Assembly (NCBI RefSeq): GCF_011682045.1
Contig: NZ_VVIW01000003.1
Coordinates: forward strand, 186,001 to 250,000
Length of the DNA stretch: 64,000 bases
Direction of reading: 5' to 3'
Origin: Massilia aquatica
GTDB lineage: Bacteria > Pseudomonadota > Gammaproteobacteria > Burkholderiales > Burkholderiaceae_D
Part shown: in pieces, positions 45,746-54,967 of the stretch
Numbering within the stretch: position 1 is the first letter of the stretch
How the letters are laid out: each line of letters begins with the position of its first letter
Made by a program: the position numbers and the translations under genes
Notes under the pieces: model-generated
Seen by the model: the letters and a program-made list of their open reading frames with translations, nothing else
Told to the model about the DNA's origin: nothing
The model's database searches: none

Positions 45746-47218
45746 GTGACGGATCAATCAAAGGGCGCGAATTGGGCGCTGGAATCGGGCACATGGTCCA
45801 TGGAGCGCGGCGGAGCCGAATTGCGGCTGACTGAAACCAGGATGGGATTCCCGGTTTCTCCATTATTCACATCCGCAGATCTGGTCCAGGCGATGCACAT
45901 GCGTACCGCGCCGGATGGTTCCGGCCCGGCTTACCCGCCCGAGTTCGAGTTTTCGCCGCTGGACGGCGCGCCCCTGCAGGCAGCCCGTAGCAGCGAGGCG
46001 GTCTGGATTGCACCGAGCGGCGCGCGTTCGGTGAACGACCCGTCGGCGCAGCTGGCCGTGGGGTTGCAGCAAAGCGCGCAATCGATCGACAGCGCCTTGC
46101 TGAGAGGCGGCGAGCCCGATGGCGAGCCGCCGCTGGAAATGCCCTTGCCGCCGCCCGGCGCGTATGAATTCTTTTCCGCGCCCTTCGGCACCCGCGCCAG
46201 TGCGCTCATTGCCATCGATACCAGCAAGGGCGCGGTATTTGCATGGCTGCCGGCCGCGCAGGCCTGGCAGCCGTTGGCGGGCGAGGATGCCCTGCTGTCC
46301 GAATGTCATTTGTCCCATCGTGCATGGCGCGCCGAATTGATGGTGCAATTTAACAGCTGTCTGTTCCTGGCGACGGACAATGGCCTGGTGCTGCTGCAGC
46401 CGGATTTTGCGGCACTACAGTATCGTGTTGCCTATTTCGGTGACGGTGCGGCGCAGGCTGCGCCGATCGCCTTCGAAAAAAGGGTGTGGGTGCCCGTGAC
46501 CGACCGCAGCGGCATGCTCAAGATGGTCAACGTCGATACCGAAGGTGAAGAGGGCCCGCCTTTGTTACTCGGCAACGTTCACGATATTGGCGAAGTGAGC
46601 CGGCCCGTCGCCTATGGGCGGACGGCGGTCTGGCCTTGTGGAAAAGGCCAGATTTGTCTGCAGACGGGGCCTGACGGGTCGGTTTCCGCCAGCTTCATTC
46701 CTTGGCAGCAAGACATCATGCCCCACTTCGAATTCGGCTCGCCTTACCTCTCGCGTGCCGGCGTGCTGTGGCAACTGTGCTTTTCCGGCACCGAAGACAC
46801 CTATGTGTACGTGCGCCTCGGAACCACCCGCTGGGAGCGCGTGCCCGCGCTCACGCCGCGCCTGTGCTCGGGTACGGTCAACTACCGCTTCAGCACCATG
46901 TATCCGGGCGTCGATCCGTGGCTGGAACCTGAACACGGCGACGACGGCGCCGCCAACGCGGTGGTGTTCCCCTTGCTGGAACTGAACGGTGGCGTGCTGG
47001 CGCTGAAGATGGCCAGTACATCGAGCCTGACCGCGCTGCTCAATTCGCACGACAAGATGCGCGCCGAACTGATTTTCGAAGACCGCAGCAGCGCGTTCGT
47101 GATTCAAACGATCCCCGTGCCGCAGCCATGGGACATGCGCGTATTCGTCCACCAGGGCGCCCTGTGGGCCTATCATCCGGGCATGCAGCGGATCATCGGC
47201 TGGGGCGTGGCGGTATGA
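45746..47218 (+). CDS. Tubulin-like operon gene 1: unknown cytosolic protein, possible beta-propeller
   Basis: 490 residues from the GTG at 45746 (preceded by TTGGAGCG); an ATG at 45698 would add 16 arginine-rich residues of doubtful value. There is no signal peptide or membrane span. Repeating strand-rich blocks with aromatic ends (ALIAIDTSKGAVFAWLPA, SCLFLATDNGLVLLQPDF, KRVWVPVTDRSGMLKMVNV, GALWAYHPGMQRIIGWG) suggest a beta-propeller, an inference from pattern only. The stop overlaps the next start (ATGA), so it belongs to the tubulin-like operon. Confidence 0.72.
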   Translation: MTDQSKGANWALESGTWSMERGGAELRLTETRMGFPVSPLFTSADLVQAMHMRTAPDGSGPAYPPEFEFSPLDGAPLQAARSSEAVWIAPSGARSVNDPSAQLAVGLQQSAQSIDSALLRGGEPDGEPPLEMPLPPPGAYEFFSAPFGTRASALIAIDTSKGAVFAWLPAAQAWQPLAGEDALLSECHLSHRAWRAELMVQFNSCLFLATDNGLVLLQPDFAALQYRVAYFGDGAAQAAPIAFEKRVWVPVTDRSGMLKMVNVDTEGEEGPPLLLGNVHDIGEVSRPVAYGRTAVWPCGKGQICLQTGPDGSVSASFIPWQQDIMPHFEFGSPYLSRAGVLWQLCFSGTEDTYVYVRLGTTRWERVPALTPRLCSGTVNYRFSTMYPGVDPWLEPEHGDDGAANAVVFPLLELNGGVLALKMASTSSLTALLNSHDKMRAELIFEDRSSAFVIQTIPVPQPWDMRVFVHQGALWAYHPGMQRIIGWGVAV

Positions 47219-48705
47219 GCGCGCTTGGCCGGCTGTTCCCGAAGTTGACCGTCGCGTTTGTCCTGGGCGCCGCATGGCTTGCCCCCGCGTGCGCCGTCCA
47301 GCAAGCATTCCTGGTCCAGAATTCAGGCTGGATGGAGCCGTTTTATACCGATCCGGATTCGCAGTTCAAGCCCCTCATCGCCGCCGTCGCGGGTGCCGCC
47401 GCCAGCCCCGGCGACAAGCTGACCCTGCTCGCGTTCAGCCAGACCAGCGGCACCAATGTCTCGCCGCTGGCGCTGGGCGAGATCGGTACCGCAGGCGCCG
47501 TCATGCCGTCCCTGGCCGCGCTGGGACTGGCCCGCAAGGGAGGTCCCAACTCGGCCCTGGCCGACACGGATTTCCAGGAAGCCATCGGCAGCGTCATTCG
47601 CACGACCTTCGGGGCCAGGCCGGGCATCATCTGGATTTTCACGAACAATAAGAACAGTCCGGGCAACGACCCCGCCACCGCGGCGCGCAATCTCGATTTC
47701 TACCGCATGCTGCACCTGGAGCCGTCCATCACGCGCACCCTCGTGTTCCCGCTCAAGATGCCCGTTCAAGGCAAGAAATTCGCGGCGCGCGGCTTGATGG
47801 TCTACGCGCTCGCCTACGGCAAGGAAGCCGGCGACGAGCTCAACAAGATCCTGGCCAATGGCAGGCTGTCGGCCATCCTGACGCGCCAGCCGGCCCGCTT
47901 AAAGCCGGTGGACCAGGACGGCGTGCGCATCGTGCCCGAATCGATCCTCAATACGCCGGACATCAAGGCCAGCATCGGCCGCGACCAGCGCACCCTGGTG
48001 CTCGATGTCGAGGCATCGAAGCTGGTGCCGGCGGTGCGCCTGAAGGCTTCGCTGGAAAACCTGTTCTATCCGTATCTGATCGGCCATGCGGGCGTGCAGG
48101 GGACACTGCGGGTCGGCCAGCGCACGGTGCCGCTGGAGGTTACGCCGGCCAACATCGACAACCTCGCTCCGGGCGAACGCAAGTCGATCGAAGTCAATTT
48201 CAAGCTGCCGCTGGAAGAAGTGCCTTCGGCCTGGTCGCGCCAGTCGATGGCCGCCATGGGCAAGCAGGTGACGATCCCCATGACCGTCGAACTGGGCCTG
48301 TCCGACCAGCAGCTGGCGCTGCCGGACAGCTTCAAGGCGGAGATGGCCGAACTGTTTCCGGGCGACCCGATCTCGGACGTCTTCGTGCCACCGGCCAGCG
48401 TGCGCGTCTCGATGACCCGGGTGCCGCTGCTGGTGCGGGTCCAGTATCCGATGCTGCCCGTGCTGGTGGTCATCGGCGCCGTGTTCGCTTTCGTGGCGGC
48501 GCTGCTGGGCCTGTTGCTGTTGTCGTCCCGCAGCACGCGCTACGCCGTCCATGTCGACGGCGTGCGCCGCCAGGTCGTGCTCAAACCCTTCCGCAGCCTG
48601 GTCATCCAGGATGGCGAAGGCAATCCGGTGGGCACGCTACGGCGCGGTGTCGGCGGCCCGCAAGTCTCAAGCGTGCTGCCGGGACATACGCTAACCCTTG
48701 GCTGA
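47215..48705 (+). CDS. Tubulin-like operon gene 2: exported vWA-like membrane-anchored protein
   Basis: 496 residues from the ATG at 47215, coupled to gene 1. A signal peptide (LTVAFVLGAAWLAPACA) leads into a vWA-like Rossmann domain. The first strand is AFLVQNSGWMEPF, where QNSGW replaces the metal-binding DxSxS; the later IIWIFTNNKNSPG replaces the usual TDG. So the metal site looks altered. Beta-rich regions follow, then a transmembrane helix (LPVLVVIGAVFAFVAALLGLL split near residue 20) at about 420-440 and a cytosolic tail ending in VSSVLPGHTLTLG. It probably exposes the vWA part to the periplasm. Confidence 0.75.
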   Translation: MSALGRLFPKLTVAFVLGAAWLAPACAVQQAFLVQNSGWMEPFYTDPDSQFKPLIAAVAGAAASPGDKLTLLAFSQTSGTNVSPLALGEIGTAGAVMPSLAALGLARKGGPNSALADTDFQEAIGSVIRTTFGARPGIIWIFTNNKNSPGNDPATAARNLDFYRMLHLEPSITRTLVFPLKMPVQGKKFAARGLMVYALAYGKEAGDELNKILANGRLSAILTRQPARLKPVDQDGVRIVPESILNTPDIKASIGRDQRTLVLDVEASKLVPAVRLKASLENLFYPYLIGHAGVQGTLRVGQRTVPLEVTPANIDNLAPGERKSIEVNFKLPLEEVPSAWSRQSMAAMGKQVTIPMTVELGLSDQQLALPDSFKAEMAELFPGDPISDVFVPPASVRVSMTRVPLLVRVQYPMLPVLVVIGAVFAFVAALLGLLLLSSRSTRYAVHVDGVRRQVVLKPFRSLVIQDGEGNPVGTLRRGVGGPQVSSVLPGHTLTLG

Positions 48706-48747
48706 CGCCATCTCCTTTTTCGCTTTTCACCTCGCCCAGGAACCATC

Positions 48748-49191
48748 ATGCAAGAAAAAAAAGACAATGCCGGCTTCGCCTTGCCGGCGCCGGTCGAAAC
48801 TAACCCGGCTGCGCCGGCCGCGCCTGCGACCGATACTGCGGCGCCTGCTGCGACCACCACGGTAGAAGGCCAAATGCCGGGCTTGCCCGCCGAAGCGGTC
48901 AACACCGGCTCGCGCGACATGATGATCGGCGGCGCCGTCCTGCTGGTGCTGTTCATCGCCTTCTTTTTCGCGAAAAACGCCTACGCCAACGGACTCGTCG
49001 GCAAACGGGTGCCGCCGGCCAAGGCCAATGCCGCCGGCTGGTGGATGTTCATTTTCATGGCCAGCCTGGCCACCGCCGTGGTGCTGGCAGTCGTCAATTC
49101 GGCCAAGTTCGTCGCGCCCATGTTCCTCGGCCCGCTCGGCGCGGTGGCGATCGTCGCCCTGGTCCTGATGATCCTCTCCGGCCGCAAGTAA
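48748..49191 (+). CDS. Tubulin-like operon gene 3: small membrane protein
   Basis: 147 residues. The first 50 are alanine/proline/threonine rich (PAAPAAPATDTAAPAATT). Then come three hydrophobic helices (MMIGGAVLLVLFIAFFFA, WMFIFMASLATAVVLAVV, APMFLGPLGAVAIVALVLMI). Start after CCCAGGAACC. It lies 42 bp from both neighbours in the operon. No family is recognised; a membrane platform for the GTPase is a reasonable guess. Confidence 0.72.
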   Translation: MQEKKDNAGFALPAPVETNPAAPAAPATDTAAPAATTTVEGQMPGLPAEAVNTGSRDMMIGGAVLLVLFIAFFFAKNAYANGLVGKRVPPAKANAAGWWMFIFMASLATAVVLAVVNSAKFVAPMFLGPLGAVAIVALVLMILSGRK

Positions 49192-49233
49192 TTTCCCCCG
49201 CACCACTGACAGTTCACAAGGAATCCAAGCATC

Positions 49234-52200
49234 ATGGCAGACAATCTCAACCAGACTATCGGCGCCGGCAACGAGCGTAAGGCGGAGCAGAGCATCGACC
49301 TGCGCCCCACGCTTTTCATAGGCATCGGTGGTACCGGGATGGAAGTGCTGATGCGGGTGCGCCGGCGTATCCTGAACACGATGTGGGGCGGTTCCGGCGC
49401 GCGCACGCGCATCGAGAGCCTGACCGAGTTCCCGGTTGCGCAATTCATCCAGTTCGACCTCGATACCGGCGCCATCGTCGACAGCGGCCGGGCCCAGTCG
49501 GAAGACTTGCAGTTCGACCAGGTCAAGTTCACCGACGATGAAAAAATCGTCGAAGGCTTCGACATGGACAAGTACAGCCGCGACGACGACGCCCTGGAAA
49601 AATACCCGCACATCAAGGAATGGCTGTCGCTCACGCCCAAGAAAATCCGTGAACTGGGCATCGATCCTTCCAAGGGCGCGGGCCAGATCCGCGCCGTCTC
49701 GCGCCTGTACCTGTTCGACAAATACATCAAGATCCGCGACAAGATCCGCCTCAAGCTGAAGAACCTGAAGGCCGGCCTGTCGCACGAAAGCCAGCTGAGC
49801 GCACTCGGCTTGCGCATGGAAACGAGCAAATTCCGTATCGTCATCGTCGGTTCGGTGGCCGGCGGCACCGGTTCCGGCGCCTTCCTCGACATGGGCCTGA
49901 TGGCGCGCTGGCTGGCCAAGTCGGAAGTCGGCCACGCCGACGTCGAACTGATGCTGTTCCTGCCCACCGGCTATGCGGGCGCCAACAAGGACCGCACCGA
50001 AGCGAATGGCTACGCCGCGCTGATGGAGCTCGAATCGGCCATGCTGGGCAACAAGGGTTACGTGGGCCGCTGGGATGCCTACGACCAGCCGGAATTGCCG
50101 CGCGAGCCCTACCACGAAGTCTACCTGATCGATTCGGGCAACCTGGCGCAGCAGCACACCAAGGATGTCAAGGACGTCTACCACATGGTGGCCGACGCCC
50201 TGTTCGAAGATTTCGCCTCGGGCGACTTCGCGCGCAAGAAGCGCTCGGTGGCCGTCAACCAGGCGCAGCACAAGAACTTCCTGCACGATGCACTGGTGCC
50301 GAAGAACCGCTTTGCCGACATGCGCCTGTCGTATTCGAAACGCTTTTCCTCGTTCGGCCAGGCCGTGCTCGACACGCGCCAGGAAGCGCGCCGCGACGAA
50401 CGCGCCTACCGCTGGGCCGGCGCCATGCTGATGGCCTTCTTCGGGGTGGGCGGCAGCGATGTGGGCGCCAACCGCGCCACCGACAAGCAGCGCGATGAAT
50501 TCACCTCCGCGCAAATGGCGCTGAACAAGACGCCATTCAGCGATTTTCCGGAGTTTTCCGACAGCGCCATCGAGCTGAAACGATCGAGCGGCCAGTTCGA
50601 CGAGTACGCCATCGTCGACAACCTGCTGCAGGACAAAAATGGCTTGCTGCTGGCCGGGGTGGAACAGCGCGTCAACGTGCGCATGGACACCATCAAGAGC
50701 GGCTTCGACCGCAAGGAATGGCCGGCGCAAGTGCGCGAAGCGGTCAAGCAGCTCGAACGCGATGCCGTGCGCGACCAGGATTCGACCGCCGACACCACCG
50801 AAGACCGGGTTACCAAGCGGCGCCGCGAAGTGCTGGAACAAATCAAGGGCAATATCCGCACCCAGCTGTATGCCTACCTGGACAACAAGGAATTCGGCGG
50901 CCTCGAATACGTGCTCTCGCTGGTCGAACAGATCAAGGACAAGCTCGAATCGCCCGGCACCGGCATCCTCAACGCCCTGAGCACGAATGCCGAGCGCTAC
51001 CGCGAAATCAAGGAAGCCGTGCGCACCCGCGAGTACGAGCGCCTGCTGGCCAACCTCGAGCAGACCCGTGGCGGCCTGTTCGGCGGCGGCGAGAAGCAGG
51101 CCGTGACCGTCATGGATCACTTGCGCACCGAAATTGCCAATGCCCTCAAATTCCATCTGCGCGCCAAGGCCGCCGACGAAGCCGTGGCGCTCATGACCGA
51201 GCTGTCGGCCTGGCTGGGCAAGCGCACCGGGGTCGATGCCCAGGGCCGCGCCCACTGGAACGGCCTGGTCGGCGAATTCCAGGCCGGCCGCGAAGCGGTG
51301 CTGGCCATGCTGGCCCAGCTCCAGCATTCCAACGCCGTGCTGCAGCAGGATTTGCGCAAGGACCACGCCACCCTGATCGCCATCCAGGTCAACCAGCCCG
51401 AGGTGGCCTTGCCGGGTGCGGCCCAGCTGCGCGAATGGGCCGACGACGCCTTCAAGGACCTGGGCGGTTCCAGGGCGCTGTTCCCGATGCTCGGTGAACC
51501 GGCCCAGCGTGCCGACATCCTGCTCAAGGTCAAGCGCATGGCCGAGCGACAACTGGCCCTGGCCAGCGCCACCGATGGCGACACGGCGGCATCGGATCCC
51601 CTGTTCGATGCACTTGAACAGATGAATCCGGCCGAGCGCATGGACAAGTTCCGCAAGCTGCTGGCCTGTTCCATGCCGTGGATCGACGCCAACCTGGCGG
51701 GCGACTTCACGGTCAAGGCCGACCAGTTCAAATGCTTCATCGGGGTGGCCGGCGCCGCCAGGTTCAAGGCCAAGTTCGGCGATGAACTAGGCGCCGGCAT
51801 TCCGACCCACGCCGGGATTACGGCGGCGCAACTGGAAATCGTCGAAACCGGCGTGCCCGGCCGCGCGGTCTGCTACTGCGAGCTGTCCGGGATTCCCATG
51901 ACAGTCCTGCGCGGCATGCCCGGCTGGCGCACCAGCTACCGCAAGGAAGCCGAAAAGAATCCGACCCACACGCACATCGACGCGACCCAGTTCAGCCACC
52001 CGATGGCGCCGTCGACCGAAGAAATTGGCCGCCTGGCCGAAGACTTCAAGTACTACCTGCTCGCTGTCATGCTGGGCATACTGACCCGCTCGACGCAGCG
52101 CATCGTGCCGCGCGGCCAGTACCAGTTCGCCGTGGCGCGGGGCGACGTGCGCCGCATTGGCAACGAACGCGCCGTGCGCCAGAACGGCTTGCCGTCGACC

Positions 52201-52959
52201 TACCGCGCCGCCATCGTCAGCCGCGTGCAAGACCGCCTGGCCGAATGCGACGCCGAGCAGACCGCGGCCCTGGCGGCGCTGGCGCATTTCTACGAGACCG
52301 CCGTGTACACGCCCAAACTGGTCGAGGACGCCACCGGCGCGCAAGAGAGCCGCAAGGGTTTCGCCAGCGCCATATCGAGCGAAGTCATGCATGAGCTGCG
52401 CGACAAAGCGCGCCGCAAGGGCATGGGCGAGCGCGAACTGGACCAGCTCGACGAGCGCCTGCAGAACAGCCTGAAGGACTGGGCTGTGGTGGTGGCCGAT
52501 TCGGATGAAGATGCTTACGACTACGAAGTGCGCGAGCCGGGCGACGATGGTCAGCCGCGCCTGAAATTTGCCATGCGTCCTGAGATGCTCGAAACGGGCG
52601 CCATGGCGGCGCTGCTGGCGCGCGGCGCCGCTGCCGGCGCGGCCGTCACGCCTGGCGCGGCGGGCTTGCCGGGCCTGGCGCCGGCCATGCCGCCGATGCC
52701 GGGCATGCCGCCGCCGCTGGGTGGAATGCCGCCGCCGCTGGTCGAGCATCAGTATCACCTTGGGGTGGGCGGCCAGCAGTACGGCCCGTTCGGCGCGATG
52801 CAGGTGGTGCAGATGGTCCAGTCCGGCCAGATCGCCGTTGCCGGCACCAAGGTCTGGCGCGTGGGCCTGACCGCCTGGGGCGAGCTGGGCCAGTTGCCGG
52901 AACTGGCGCTGCTGCTCCAGGCGCCGGCCGCGCCGATGATGCCTCCACCTCTGGTTTAA
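49234..52959 (+). CDS. Tubulin-like operon gene 4: bacterial tubulin-like GTPase with C-terminal GYF_2 domain
   Basis: 1241 residues. The N-terminal ~450 residues match the bacterial tubulin-like family (Pfam Tubulin_2). A glycine loop lies at 29-35 (IGIGGTG), and the tubulin/FtsZ signature loop A209-GGTGSG at 210-215 lies in VGSVAGGTGSGAFLDMG; this corresponds to GGGTGTG of FtsZ. The middle is a long helical region (about 480-800, with coiled segments such as LQHSNAVLQQDLRKDH). A glycine/proline/methionine linker near 1130-1170 leads to a GYF_2 domain (QQYGPFGAMQVVQMVQ, WRVGLTAWGELGQL) that should bind proline-rich peptides. It may polymerise with GTP; no direct evidence. Central component of the six-gene operon. 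Confidence 0.85.
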   Translation: MADNLNQTIGAGNERKAEQSIDLRPTLFIGIGGTGMEVLMRVRRRILNTMWGGSGARTRIESLTEFPVAQFIQFDLDTGAIVDSGRAQSEDLQFDQVKFTDDEKIVEGFDMDKYSRDDDALEKYPHIKEWLSLTPKKIRELGIDPSKGAGQIRAVSRLYLFDKYIKIRDKIRLKLKNLKAGLSHESQLSALGLRMETSKFRIVIVGSVAGGTGSGAFLDMGLMARWLAKSEVGHADVELMLFLPTGYAGANKDRTEANGYAALMELESAMLGNKGYVGRWDAYDQPELPREPYHEVYLIDSGNLAQQHTKDVKDVYHMVADALFEDFASGDFARKKRSVAVNQAQHKNFLHDALVPKNRFADMRLSYSKRFSSFGQAVLDTRQEARRDERAYRWAGAMLMAFFGVGGSDVGANRATDKQRDEFTSAQMALNKTPFSDFPEFSDSAIELKRSSGQFDEYAIVDNLLQDKNGLLLAGVEQRVNVRMDTIKSGFDRKEWPAQVREAVKQLERDAVRDQDSTADTTEDRVTKRRREVLEQIKGNIRTQLYAYLDNKEFGGLEYVLSLVEQIKDKLESPGTGILNALSTNAERYREIKEAVRTREYERLLANLEQTRGGLFGGGEKQAVTVMDHLRTEIANALKFHLRAKAADEAVALMTELSAWLGKRTGVDAQGRAHWNGLVGEFQAGREAVLAMLAQLQHSNAVLQQDLRKDHATLIAIQVNQPEVALPGAAQLREWADDAFKDLGGSRALFPMLGEPAQRADILLKVKRMAERQLALASATDGDTAASDPLFDALEQMNPAERMDKFRKLLACSMPWIDANLAGDFTVKADQFKCFIGVAGAARFKAKFGDELGAGIPTHAGITAAQLEIVETGVPGRAVCYCELSGIPMTVLRGMPGWRTSYRKEAEKNPTHTHIDATQFSHPMAPSTEEIGRLAEDFKYYLLAVMLGILTRSTQRIVPRGQYQFAVARGDVRRIGNERAVRQNGLPSTYRAAIVSRVQDRLAECDAEQTAALAALAHFYETAVYTPKLVEDATGAQESRKGFASAISSEVMHELRDKARRKGMGERELDQLDERLQNSLKDWAVVVADSDEDAYDYEVREPGDDGQPRLKFAMRPEMLETGAMAALLARGAAAGAAVTPGAAGLPGLAPAMPPMPGMPPPLGGMPPPLVEHQYHLGVGGQQYGPFGAMQVVQMVQSGQIAVAGTKVWRVGLTAWGELGQLPELALLLQAPAAPMMPPPLV

Positions 52960-52969
52960 GGAATTTGTT

Positions 52970-54205
52970 GTGAAATCGTGTACCACATGCGCGTCCCCGC
53001 TCTGTAGCGACGTGAAATACTGCCCGTTCTGCGGGGACGGTACGACGGCCCAGGCCCGCGCAAACAAGCCAGCGGCGCGCGCCGCCGTGGCTGCGCCAGC
53101 CGATGGCGAGGCCGCGCCCGCGCCGCGCGCCAGGCGCGCGCCCGAAGCGGCAGCCGCGCCGGCGCCAGCGGTTCCCGCAGCGCGCCCAGGTCCGGCAGGG
53201 CCCGCCGTTCCCGCAGCGGCGGCGGGCCCTGCCGTCGCGGCGCGCGAGGGCGTGCGCGGCACCCCGCCATCGTTCCCTGTCCCGCCGGCGCCTGTCGCGC
53301 CTAAAAAAGGCGGGTTCGGCAAGTGGGTCGTGCTGGCTGTGATCGCGGCGGGTCTGTTCCTTTACTTCAAGAACAAGCCCGACCAGAACGAAGTCGCCTG
53401 CAATGCCGCTTTCGATGCAGGCAACAAGGCCTTGCTGGCCAAGGACATGGCGGGTGCGCGCAGCCAGGCGCTGCTGGCCAATGGCAGCTGCACCGGGGAC
53501 TTGCGCAACAAGGCGCAGTCGCTGCAAACGGCACTCGAGTCGGCCGAGTCGGCCAGCAGCGGTTGCCTGCGCAGCTTCCGCACCATCGACAGCCACCTCG
53601 ATGACCACAAGCTCGCCAGCGCGCGCGAGGCGCTGAACCGGCTCTCTAGCAGGTGTTCGGCCGAGCCGGATGCCGCGCAGGCGCGCGGCAAACTCACTGC
53701 GGCAGTCGTGGCAACGCAGGCTGCGCAAGCCATCCTGCGTGAAGCGCTCGACGCCAACGACGTCGCTGCGGCAAAGACGGCGTATGCACGCCTGCTTGGC
53801 CTGAACCGCGAGAACCCCGATCTGGCTTCGCTCAAGAAGGAGCTCGCCCAGTCGGTGGCGGCGGCCGCCGAGGCAGCCGTGACGCGTGCTGTCGCAGCGG
53901 CGCCGGAGCCTGCCAGGCCGGTTGCCCCGGCCCCGGTCCGGGTGCAGGAAGCGGCGCGCCCGTCGCCACCGCCACCGAGTCGTAAGCAGGAAGCGGACAG
54001 CGGCGCCGCAGTCAAGGCGGAGATGGCGGGCAGTTTCCTGCGCGAGGCGGAGACAGCGCTGTCGCAGAAAAAATTCGATGCCGCCAAAACCTACGTGGAA
54101 AGCGCACGCCGGATGGATCCGAACAATCCCCGTCTGGACAGCATGCTGCAGCGTATCAACGACCGCGAACACCAGGTATTGCAACAAGAATCGACCCTCA
54201 GATAA
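52970..54205 (+). CDS. Tubulin-like operon gene 5: zinc-ribbon membrane protein with helical repeats
   Basis: 411 residues from a GTG start (TAAGGAATTT ahead), 10 bp after the GTPase gene. The N-terminal zinc ribbon has C4, C7, C18 and C21 (CTTC...CPFC). A proline/alanine-rich linker (about 30-105) could be the ligand of the partner's GYF_2 domain. A transmembrane helix (WVVLAVIAAGLFLYF, about 118-133) is followed by a helical, TPR-like outer part with repeated alanine/leucine patterns (ARSQALLANGSCTGDLRNKAQ, ETALSQKKFDAAKTYVESAR). The ribbon should face the cytoplasm and the repeats the periplasm. Confidence 0.75.
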   Translation: MKSCTTCASPLCSDVKYCPFCGDGTTAQARANKPAARAAVAAPADGEAAPAPRARRAPEAAAAPAPAVPAARPGPAGPAVPAAAAGPAVAAREGVRGTPPSFPVPPAPVAPKKGGFGKWVVLAVIAAGLFLYFKNKPDQNEVACNAAFDAGNKALLAKDMAGARSQALLANGSCTGDLRNKAQSLQTALESAESASSGCLRSFRTIDSHLDDHKLASAREALNRLSSRCSAEPDAAQARGKLTAAVVATQAAQAILREALDANDVAAAKTAYARLLGLNRENPDLASLKKELAQSVAAAAEAAVTRAVAAAPEPARPVAPAPVRVQEAARPSPPPPSRKQEADSGAAVKAEMAGSFLREAETALSQKKFDAAKTYVESARRMDPNNPRLDSMLQRINDREHQVLQQESTLR

Positions 54206-54225
54206 ATTCACAACCCGGAAGAGCC

Positions 54226-54942
54226 ATGCAAAATACATCGACAAAACTGATTGCCCTGGCATTGGTCACAAGCATCGTCGGCGGCTGCGCGATGCCTCCC
54301 CAGCAGGGTGATGTCTATCGTAACGCCTCCGATTCGCCGCGCAACGCCGGCGCCGAAGATCCGTGCAGCGTGGGCCAAGCGGCGCTCGCGGGCGCGGCCA
54401 TTGGCGCCCTGTTGGGCGGCCTGACCAAGGGCGGCAAGGGTGCTGTGAAAGGCGCGCTTGCCGGTGGCGCCGTCGGTGCCGCTGGCTGCCTGGCGATTAA
54501 CGCCAACTCGCGCCAGACGCGCACGGCGGCGCAGGTCGACCAGGCCTACATCCAGGCCAACAACCGCCTGCCGGCCGACCCCCAGGTGCTGGCTTACACG
54601 CCGACGATCGCCAGCACGGCCCAGCGTGGCCAGCCGGTGCGGGTCAACTCGACCGTCGAACTGGTCAACGGCTCGCAGAACAAGGTGACCGAAGTCCGTG
54701 AAGAGTTGCAGGTATTTGACCAGTCCGGCAAGCAATTCCTGGGCGGTCAGAAGCCGCTCACCAACAACAGCGGCGGACGCTTCGAGAATTCCTTCGTCAT
54801 GACCTTGCCGCAGTCGGTATCGCAGGGTACCTACACGATGAAGACCACGTTGTATGTCAACGGCAAGGTATCGGCGACGCGCAACCTGCAGACCCAGCTT
54901 GTGATTGATGAGCGCGGCGTGATGATGGTGGCCAGCCGGTAA
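54226..54942 (+). CDS. Tubulin-like operon gene 6: lipoprotein with glycine zipper
   Basis: 238 residues. A lipoprotein signal ends in SIVGG-C21. A glycine zipper (AALAGAAIGALLGGLTKGG, then GALAGGAVGAAGCLA) suggests insertion into the membrane. The C-terminal half is beta-rich (VRVNSTVELVNGSQNKV, GTYTMKTTLYVNGKVSATR). Last gene of the operon, 20 bp after gene 5. Such lipoproteins often sit in the outer membrane, so the operon may span the envelope. Confidence 0.75.
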   Translation: MQNTSTKLIALALVTSIVGGCAMPPQQGDVYRNASDSPRNAGAEDPCSVGQAALAGAAIGALLGGLTKGGKGAVKGALAGGAVGAAGCLAINANSRQTRTAAQVDQAYIQANNRLPADPQVLAYTPTIASTAQRGQPVRVNSTVELVNGSQNKVTEVREELQVFDQSGKQFLGGQKPLTNNSGGRFENSFVMTLPQSVSQGTYTMKTTLYVNGKVSATRNLQTQLVIDERGVMMVASR

Positions 54943-54967
54943 AGCGGCGCGACGCCCCGTGCGGGCG

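Noticed and set aside
48727-51552. A 941-codon minus-strand open frame opposite the tubulin-like gene
   Set aside because: Low-information antisense sequence. The plus strand has the GTPase signature, ribosome site and operon spacing.
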